A DNA stretch of 64,000 nucleotides, taken from positions 744,001 to 808,000 of the forward strand of contig NZ_CP094824.1 of assembly GCF_025561425.1 (NCBI RefSeq). Reading direction: 5' to 3'. The notes under the pieces are model-generated. The model was given only the letters and a program-made list of their open reading frames with translations, did not search any database and was not told the DNA's origin. The position numbers and the translations under genes are program-made. Below, piece by piece: positions 58,439 through 64,000 of the stretch; the stretch's first letter is position 1, and every line of letters begins with the position of its first letter. Source of the stretch: Mammaliicoccus sciuri (GTDB lineage: Bacteria; Bacillota; Bacilli; Staphylococcales; Staphylococcaceae).

Positions 58439-58464
58439 AAATCCGTTTTTACGGATTTTTTTTA
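58439..58464 (+). terminator. Small terminator-like hairpin upstream of ecfA1
   Basis: AAATCCG pairs with CGGATTT around TTTTTA and is followed by a T tract. It may back up the previous terminator. The remaining 100 nt to ecfA1 are AT-rich; TTACAA (58511-58516) and TAAAAT (58533-58538), 16 nt apart, are a possible ecf promoter. Confidence 0.6.
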
Positions 58465-58571
58465 TTGTATTTTATTTTATAATAGTTAGTATGTTTAAAG
58501 TAATTAATGCTTACAATTTCGTATGTATACTGTAAAATATATAGTAATTAACTTGTTGAAGGATGAATGTT

Positions 58572-59378
58572 ATGGTGCAGGAAAATTTGATTAGGTTCTC
58601 GAACGTTACATTTAAATATGATGAAAATGAGCCGGCTGCACTTCGCGATGTTTCGTTTAATATACAAAAAGGCAAGTGGACATCCATTGTCGGACATAAT
58701 GGTTCAGGAAAGTCTACAATTGCTAAATTAATGATGGGTATTAACCAAAATTATGAAGGTGAAATCGTTGTTGATGGCATTTTACTCTCGAACGATACAA
58801 TTGATGAAGTGAGAAGACACGTCGGTATTGTATTTCAAAATCCTGATAATCAATTTATTGGCTCAACAGTGGAGTATGATGTAGCATTCGGTATGGAAAA
58901 TCAAAGTATAGACTATCACGTTATGCATGAAATAGTTGATGAGGTATTAACGGAAGTTGGCATGTCAGACATGAAGACATTCGAACCAAGTCATCTTTCA
59001 GGTGGACAGAAACAACGTGTCGCGATTGCAGGCATATTAGCGATGTCACCAGACATTATGATTTTAGATGAAGCGACAGCTATGCTTGATCCTGAAGGTA
59101 AAGAAAGTATTATGAACTTAATTAAGTCTATTCAAAGTGAACACCACTTAACAGTTATCTCTATTACACATGATTTAGAAGAAGCTGTTAATGCTGATGA
59201 GATTATTGTGATGAATAAAGGTGAAGTATATAAACAAGACATACCTGAAGAAATATTTAAGCAAGGTGCCTATTTAACTGAAATTGGTTTAGACTTGCCT
59301 TTTGCTATGAGAATGAACTACTTGCTCAATCATAATTATGAATATACAACATTCGAACAGTTGGTGAATCGAATATGA
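58572..59378 (+). CDS. ecfA1: ECF transporter ATPase EcfA1
   Basis: ATP-binding subunit of the energy-coupling module shared by vitamin and metal S components. 268 residues. Walker A is GHNGSGKST, the Q-loop is GIVFQNPDNQFIGSTVEYDV, the signature is LSGGQKQRVAIAG, Walker B is IMILDEATAMLDPEG, and SITHDLEEA is the H-loop. ATG at 58572 has GAAGGA 8 nt upstream; ATG 58563 overlaps it. The stop overlaps ecfA2 by 4 nt. Likely partner for BioY at the window start, among others. Confidence 0.95.
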   Translation: MVQENLIRFSNVTFKYDENEPAALRDVSFNIQKGKWTSIVGHNGSGKSTIAKLMMGINQNYEGEIVVDGILLSNDTIDEVRRHVGIVFQNPDNQFIGSTVEYDVAFGMENQSIDYHVMHEIVDEVLTEVGMSDMKTFEPSHLSGGQKQRVAIAGILAMSPDIMILDEATAMLDPEGKESIMNLIKSIQSEHHLTVISITHDLEEAVNADEIIVMNKGEVYKQDIPEEIFKQGAYLTEIGLDLPFAMRMNYLLNHNYEYTTFEQLVNRI

Positions 59379-60238
59379 AAATAACGTTTGATCACGTCAC
59401 TTATGACTACAGTATAAAGACACCATATCAATATAGAGCTTTGAATCAAGTTTCGACGACATTCACAGAATCTAAATTTTATGCCATTGTTGGCCAAACA
59501 GGTTCTGGTAAATCAACATTAATTCAGCACTTAAATGCTATATTAAAGCCGACAGAGGGACAATTAATGATCGGTGATACAAACATTACGAAGAAGACGA
59601 AATCAAAGAAATTAGCGCCTGTGCGTAAAAAAGTAGGTATCGTCTTTCAATTTGCAGAACATCAATTATTTGAAGATACAGTTGAAAAAGATATTATTTT
59701 TGGACCGCTCAATTACGGTATGGATAAAGACACAGCTATTCAAAAAGCAGAATCTCTTATGGATTTGTTAAACATGGATCGTAGCTTATTAAAGAAATCG
59801 CCATTTGAGCTCTCAGGTGGTCAGAAACGACGTATAGCCATTGCAGGTGTATTAGCTATGGAACCTGAAATACTTGTCCTTGATGAGCCTACAGTGGGCT
59901 TAGATCCGAAAGGGCAACAAGATATGATGGAACTCTTCAATGACATTCATGAAAATCTCGGTATTACGGTTATATTAATTTCACACCAAATGGATATCGT
60001 ACTTAAATATGCGGATGAAGTTAAAGTCATTAAAGCTGGTGAAATCGTTGCAGAAGATAAGCCAGTTAATATTTTTACAAATAAAGAACTTCTGAATCAA
60101 ACGCATCTTGAACCACCTCATATTATTAAACTTCAACAAGCAGTTGAAGCTAAATATAATATGAAGTTTGATCAAATCGCGACAAGTGAAGAGATGTTTA
60201 AAGATATGTATGAAAAGCAGGTGAAGCCTCATGACTGA
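59375..60238 (+). CDS. ecfA2: ECF transporter ATPase EcfA2
   Basis: Second ATPase of the ECF module, pairing with EcfA1. 287 residues with Walker A GQTGSGKST, Q-loop IVFQFAEHQLFEDTVEKDII, signature LSGGQKRRIAIAG, Walker B ILVLDEPTVGLDPKG, and ISHQMD as H-loop. ATG at 59375 overlaps the ecfA1 stop (ATGA). It overlaps ecfT by 8 nt. Confidence 0.95.
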   Translation: MKITFDHVTYDYSIKTPYQYRALNQVSTTFTESKFYAIVGQTGSGKSTLIQHLNAILKPTEGQLMIGDTNITKKTKSKKLAPVRKKVGIVFQFAEHQLFEDTVEKDIIFGPLNYGMDKDTAIQKAESLMDLLNMDRSLLKKSPFELSGGQKRRIAIAGVLAMEPEILVLDEPTVGLDPKGQQDMMELFNDIHENLGITVILISHQMDIVLKYADEVKVIKAGEIVAEDKPVNIFTNKELLNQTHLEPPHIIKLQQAVEAKYNMKFDQIATSEEMFKDMYEKQVKPHD

Positions 60239-61028
60239 TAAGTTAATAATCGGGCGATACATACCTGGTAATACAATTATCCATCGATTAGATTCACGCA
60301 TGAAAATGCTGTATGTATTTATATTTATGATATTAATATTCTTTTGTAATTCATGGGCATCTTATGGCTTTATGGTATTAACCGTGTTAATCATTATGTA
60401 TTTAGCAAAAATAAGATTCTGGTTCTTAATTAAAGGACTAACACCTGTAATGCTGCTGTTTATTTTTACGTTCATTATGCATTTAATTGTGACGAAAGGC
60501 GGACCAGTCATTATTGATTTAAAGCTATTCACAATCGAACAAAATGGTATCGTACAAGGTGCATTTATTGTTTTAAGACTTGCACTTTTAGTGATGATTT
60601 CAACAATCATGACGTTAACAACAAGTCCGATAAGCTTAACCGATGCAATAGAATCAATGTTGAGACCGTTAAAAAAGGTTAAGTTCCCAGTACATGAACT
60701 TGCAATGATGATGTCCATATCACTTAGATTTATCCCAACATTAATGGATGAATTAGATAGAATCATAAAAGCACAAACATCAAGAGGATCTGACGTAACA
60801 GCAGGTAGTATATTTAACAGATTAAAAGCTATTATTCCACTACTCATTCCGATGTTTATATCGGCTTTTAAACGAGCAGATGATTTAGCAGTTGCTATGG
60901 AAGCTAGAGGTTATAATGCTTCAAATCAACGAACAACTTATCGTAAATTAAAATGGAAACTAAGAGATAGTATCGGACTCGCAACAATTATTGTTGTAGC
61001 GATAGCATTATATTTATTAAGGAATTGA
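60231..61028 (+). CDS. ecfT: ECF transporter transmembrane subunit EcfT
   Basis: Membrane scaffold linking the two ATPases to exchangeable S components. 265 residues with about five to six hydrophobic helices. The two ATPase-docking helices show the Ala-Arg-Gly-type motifs QTSRGSDV and [13 protein letters not shown] at 60231 is inside the end of ecfA2, with GCAGGTGA as ribosome site. truA begins 10 nt after its stop. Confidence 0.95.
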   Translation: MTDKLIIGRYIPGNTIIHRLDSRMKMLYVFIFMILIFFCNSWASYGFMVLTVLIIMYLAKIRFWFLIKGLTPVMLLFIFTFIMHLIVTKGGPVIIDLKLFTIEQNGIVQGAFIVLRLALLVMISTIMTLTTSPISLTDAIESMLRPLKKVKFPVHELAMMMSISLRFIPTLMDELDRIIKAQTSRGSDVTAGSIFNRLKAIIPLLIPMFISAFKRADDLAVAMEARGYNASNQRTTYRKLKWKLRDSIGLATIIVVAIALYLLRN

Positions 61029-61038
61029 GGTGCAGACT

Positions 61039-61842
61039 TTGAGAATGTTAGTGAAAATTTCATATCACGGTGGACAGTTTATGGGATTTCAAATTCAACA
61101 TCATGAACGAACTGTGCAATATGAATTTGAGAGGATTCTAAAAAGAATGCATCAAACATTTGTAAGAATACATCCTTCAAGCAGAACCGATAAAGGCGTG
61201 CATGCTATTGAGCAGTATTTCCATTTTGATACACCATTAAATATTAAACCAGATAAATGGGAATATGCTTTTAATTCAGCATTGCCTAAAGATATACATG
61301 TACAAAGTGTAGAACAAATTGATGAAGACTTTCACTGTAGATATGATTGTGTAGGTAAGAAATATCGTTATAAAGTTTATATCGATCCAGAAAGACATGT
61401 ATTCGAACACGACACAAAAGTACAACAAAAGAAACCCGTTGATATTCTTTTGATGAATCAAGCTGCACAACATTTTATAGGTACACATGACTTTACAAGT
61501 TTCTGTTCACAAAAGACTGAAGTACAAAATAAAGAACGTACCATTTATCAAAGTGAAGTCGTTGAAACTGATGACGGATTTGAATTTATCGTTACAGGAT
61601 CAGGCTTTTTATACAATATGGTAAGAGTAGTGGTCGCTTATTTAATACTCGTCGGTGAAGGGAAGAGAAGCGGTGATGATATTCATCAGCTTCTAGAAGA
61701 AAAAAATCGAAACAAAGTACCACATACAGCACCAGCACATGGGCTATATTTAGAAAAAATTTACTTAGATAAAGCAGAACTTATCAAAGAGTTCGGAAAT
61801 GATATCAAAATATATAATAAAAAGTCTTCAGAAAATGTTTAA
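61039..61842 (+). CDS. truA: tRNA pseudouridine(38-40) synthase TruA
   Basis: Converts uridines 38-40 of tRNA anticodon arms to pseudouridine. 267 residues, the staphylococcal length. The catalytic Asp is in [17 protein letters not shown] (about residue 53), and [15 protein letters not shown] and [13 protein letters not shown] are conserved. TTG at 61039 is the start, with GAGGTG 8 nt upstream; GTG 61030 overlaps that site. Last gene of the ecfA1-ecfA2-ecfT-truA operon. Confidence 0.95.
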   Translation: MRMLVKISYHGGQFMGFQIQHHERTVQYEFERILKRMHQTFVRIHPSSRTDKGVHAIEQYFHFDTPLNIKPDKWEYAFNSALPKDIHVQSVEQIDEDFHCRYDCVGKKYRYKVYIDPERHVFEHDTKVQQKKPVDILLMNQAAQHFIGTHDFTSFCSQKTEVQNKERTIYQSEVVETDDGFEFIVTGSGFLYNMVRVVVAYLILVGEGKRSGDDIHQLLEEKNRNKVPHTAPAHGLYLEKIYLDKAELIKEFGNDIKIYNKKSSENV

Positions 61843-61848
61843 AACCAA

Positions 61849-62051
61849 TTGACAAAAAGACAAATAAATTATATTATAGACAACGGTATTGTTTTATATC
61901 ACCACCACGATAAGCCCCGGAATCTTATTGTGTTTTAAGATATAGAAGCAGGAATCAGACAAAGGAAATAAGATGTATATATGAAGCTTTGGTACAGGTT
62001 AATATATACATCTTAACCCAGAACTTTTTTAAAATTTAGGAGGACACTATA
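61849..62051 (+). promoter_or_regulatory. rplM promoter and long 5' leader
   Basis: TTGACA (61849-61854), 17-nt spacer, TATTAT (61872-61877) is a near-consensus promoter. The transcript would have a leader of about 165 nt. It contains AAGATGTATATAT (61970-61982) pairing with ATATATACATCTT (62002-62014), with GAAGCTTTGGTACAGGTTA in the loop region, and a GC-rich block CACCACGATAAGCCCCGG upstream. That fits an autoregulatory L13-type leader, but I cannot confirm the Rfam class by eye. Confidence 0.7.
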
Positions 62052-62489
62052 ATGCGTCAAACATTTATGGCTAATGAAGCAAACATCGATCGCAAATGGT
62101 ACGTTGTTGATGCTGAAGGACAAACGTTAGGTCGTTTATCATCAGAAATCGCATCAATCTTACGCGGTAAACATAAAGTAACTTACACACCACACGTTGA
62201 TACAGGAGATAACGTTATCATCATTAACGCTGAAAAAATCTACTTATCAGGTAATAAAGAACAAGATAAAATTTACTACCGTCACTCAAATCACCCAGGT
62301 GGATTAAAATCAGTATCTGCTGGTGAATTAAAAGAGAAAAACCCAGTTCGTTTATTAGAAACATCTATCAAAGGTATGTTACCTAAGAGCAAACTTGGTG
62401 AAAAACAAGGTAAAAAATTATTCGTATATGCTGGTGCAGAGCATCCACATGCTGCACAACAACCTGAAAACTACGAGTTACGTGGTTAA
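62052..62489 (+). CDS. rplM: 50S ribosomal protein L13
   Basis: uL13, early 23S rRNA binder. 145 residues: [20 protein letters not shown], then [20 protein letters not shown] and [23 protein letters not shown] at 62052 follows TAGGAGG. Followed 19 nt later by rpsI; together they are a conserved two-gene operon. Confidence 0.98.
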   Translation: MRQTFMANEANIDRKWYVVDAEGQTLGRLSSEIASILRGKHKVTYTPHVDTGDNVIIINAEKIYLSGNKEQDKIYYRHSNHPGGLKSVSAGELKEKNPVRLLETSIKGMLPKSKLGEKQGKKLFVYAGAEHPHAAQQPENYELRG

Positions 62490-62508
62490 TTAAGAGGAGG
62501 ATACTACA

Positions 62509-62901
62509 TTGGCACAAGTTGAATATAAAGGCACAGGTCGTCGTAAACATTCAGTAGCACGTGTACGTTTAGTACCTGGTGAAGGTAACGTAACAATTAA
62601 CAAACGTGACGTACGTGACTACTTACCATTTGAATCATTAATTTTAGATTTAAACCAACCATTTGATGTAACTGAAACAAAAGGTAACTACGATGTTTTA
62701 GTAAACGTTCAAGGTGGAGGTTTCACTGGACAAGCACAAGCTATCCGTCACGGAATTGCACGTGCATTGTTAGAAGCAGATCCAGAATACCGTGGATCAT
62801 TAAAACGCGCTGGATTACTTACACGTGACCCACGTATGAAAGAACGTAAGAAACCTGGTCTTAAAGGTGCTCGTCGTTCACCACAATTCTCAAAACGTTA
62901 A
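62509..62901 (+). CDS. rpsI: 30S ribosomal protein S9
   Basis: uS9, whose C-terminal tail touches P-site tRNA. 130 residues: [20 protein letters not shown] and the tail [16 protein letters not shown], ending in the conserved Lys-Arg. TTG at 62509 is the start, with AGAGGAGG 8 nt upstream, unusual for a highly expressed ribosomal gene. Confidence 0.98.
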   Translation: MAQVEYKGTGRRKHSVARVRLVPGEGNVTINKRDVRDYLPFESLILDLNQPFDVTETKGNYDVLVNVQGGGFTGQAQAIRHGIARALLEADPEYRGSLKRAGLLTRDPRMKERKKPGLKGARRSPQFSKR

Positions 62902-62977
62902 TATGCCAAAGTTGTTGCGAACTTGTTCGCTTACAAATTTGGTACGCAAATTGTATTTGCAATTTGTGTTCAAAAGA

Positions 62978-63025
62978 ATATACGTTTCAACACTTCTCGA
63001 ACAACTTCGAGGAGTGTTTTTTTAT
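62978..63025 (+). terminator. Rho-independent terminator after rpsI
   Basis: CAACACTTCTCGA pairs with TCGAGGAGTG across an ACAAC-type loop (AACACTTCTCGAACAACTTC then GAGGAGTGTT), followed by TTTTTTTA. Upstream, AAATTTGGTACGCAAATTG (62936-62954) holds further weak repeats. Confidence 0.8.
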
Positions 63026-63076
63026 GTAATGGTATAATATATTCCATAACCTTACAGACTAAAAGGAGATTTTTCG

Positions 63077-63753
63077 ATGTATAAAAATATTTTATTTGAT
63101 TTGGACAATACTTTATTAGATTTTAATGCTCGTGAAAGGGAAGCAATCAAGGCGGTTTTTGAATCTGAGGGTATTGTGTTTAATGATTTGAATTTTAAGC
63201 AGTATCAGGATATTAATAAGCGTTTATGGATAGAGCTTAAGCAGGGCAAGGTTTCTAAGGATGAAGTGTTAACGACTCGCTTTAAGGAATTTTTTAAGCT
63301 GTTTGATTTAAATGTTGATGCGCGTGCTAAAGAGGCTATTTTTAGAAAGACGTTGAATGATAATCATGAGCTGGTTGATGGTGCGAAAGATATATTAAGT
63401 TATTTGAAAGAAGCGGGTTATCATCTTTATAGTGCTTCTAATGGTGTTTATGAAACTCAGATGAAACGCATGAATGATGCAGGTATTTTTGATTATTTTG
63501 ATGATCATTTTATTTCAGAGAAAATTGGATTTGAAAAGCCTCATAAACAATTTTTGATCATTGTTTAAATGTTATTAAAGATGATGATTTGTCACATTAT
63601 TTAATGATAGGAGATACGTTAACATCTGATATTACTGGTGCTAATGAATATGGTATTGATTCATGTTACTTTGACCATCAAAATCTTGGTAACGGCGATA
63701 TTGCGACATATGTTATTAATCATTTAGAAGCGTTAAAGGATATAATAAAGTAA
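63077..63753 (+). pseudogene. HAD-family (YjjG-type) nucleotidase gene with a frameshift
   Basis: Predicted cytoplasmic phosphatase of the HAD superfamily, YjjG/TIGR02254-like. Motif I is NILFDLDNTLLDFNAREREA, with its two catalytic Asp, and motif II is SASNG (about residue 118). The first frame ends at 63568 after FEKPHKQF. From there the next frame (to TAA 63753) continues the protein with motif IV, YLMIGDTLTSDITGANEYGI. One T missing from the run at 63552-63556 (five T; six would restore about 225 residues) explains it. Either a recent frameshift or a homopolymer sequencing error. ATG at 63077 follows AAGGAG. Confidence 0.8.
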
Positions 63754-63778
63754 GCTGAGATGTATTGTCTCAGCTTTT
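63754..63778. terminator. Terminator between the HAD gene and the ABC exporter gene
   Basis: AGCTGAGA pairs with TCTCAGCT across TGTATTG and is followed by TTTATTG. It lies between convergent genes. Confidence 0.75.
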
Positions 63779-63791
63779 ATTGTGCTTATAT

Positions 63792-64000
63792 TTATTTCTC
63801 TTCGTTGATATACATTCTATAATAGAATCCTTGTTTCTCTATAAGTGTATCGTGATTACCAGATTCTATAATGCCTTCTTTTGTTAGGACGTATATGTTA
63901 TCTGCATTTCGAATTGTTGATAATCGATGGGCGATGACGATAGTAGTCCGATTGAGTGTCAGTTGTTCTAATGATTGTTGAACGACTTTCTCACTTAAAT
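63792..64000 (-). CDS. ABC exporter ATP-binding C-terminus (partial, runs off the window end)
   Basis: The last 69 codons of a minus-strand gene. SEKVVQQSLEQLTLNRTTIV then IAHRLSTIRNADNIYVLTKE hold the D-loop-proximal helix and the H-loop His (IAHRLST) of a type-I ABC exporter nucleotide-binding domain. The chain ends YYRMYINEEK. The membrane domain, Walker motifs and signature lie beyond 64000, so the substrate is unknown; staphylococcal multidrug or lipid exporters have this tail. Confidence 0.8.
   Translation of the reverse strand, partial: LSEKVVQQSLEQLTLNRTTIVIAHRLSTIRNADNIYVLTKEGIIESGNHDTLIEKQGFYYRMYINEEK

Overview
The window is an AT-rich, low-GC Gram-positive chromosome segment from the family Staphylococcaceae, probably a Staphylococcus or a member of the former S. 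sciuri group (Mammaliicoccus). The call rests on the S10-spc-alpha ribosomal operon followed by ecfA1-ecfA2-ecfT-truA-rplM-rpsI, a FemX-type pentaglycine-bridge enzyme, staphylococcal-type narGHJI-nreABC-narT, and ribosomal protein sequences that read as staphylococcal. No phage, insertion sequence, CRISPR array, tRNA or rRNA gene was seen.

Layout. Positions 1-2900 hold a FadR-type GntR regulator with a ROK sugar kinase, then bioY under a clear BirA-type operator, and a GNAT acetyltransferase. Positions 2946-24819 form one long molybdenum and nitrate block: divergent fdhD and an FdhF/YdeP-family molybdopterin oxidoreductase, modABC (molybdate import), narGHJI (respiratory nitrate reductase), nreABC (oxygen and nitrate sensing), narT (nitrate transporter), and moeB-moaB, moaC (opposite strand), moeA-mobB-moaE-moaD-mobA-moaA (molybdenum cofactor synthesis). 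The block is self-contained: it imports molybdate and nitrate, builds Moco, senses anaerobiosis and nitrate, and makes the enzymes that use the cofactor. Positions 25000-43830 are mixed housekeeping: an extended-SDR reductase, a Bcr-type efflux pump, a VOC protein, femX, an RND exporter, an aminotransferase, a YbaK-type deacylase, an AEC transporter, a glcU-gdh pair, topB and pbuG. Positions 43900-58250 are the S10-spc-alpha operons from rpsJ to rplQ, including secY, adk, infA and rpoA. Positions 58570-62900 carry the energy-coupling module EcfA1-EcfA2-EcfT, truA, rplM and rpsI. The window ends with a broken HAD phosphatase gene and the 3' end of an ABC exporter gene.

Two genes are broken as read. 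narG has an in-frame amber codon (10124-10126) where the family has a conserved Trp, and the HAD gene has a one-base deletion in a T run. If real, the first should abolish nitrate respiration although every accessory gene looks intact; if they are sequencing errors, both genes are whole.

The most interesting non-coding signals are a perfect 23-nt palindrome wrapped around the -10 box of the moeB promoter, paired NreC-like boxes about two helical turns apart at both narG and narT with Rex-like motifs beside them, a PurBox-like inverted repeat before pbuG, a structured 300-nt region between adk and infA, and a small dispersed hairpin-forming repeat family. I did not find a convincing wholly new multi-gene system. 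The window is mostly well-known core biology, and the novelty lies in regulation and in the narG lesion. All motif assignments were made by eye.
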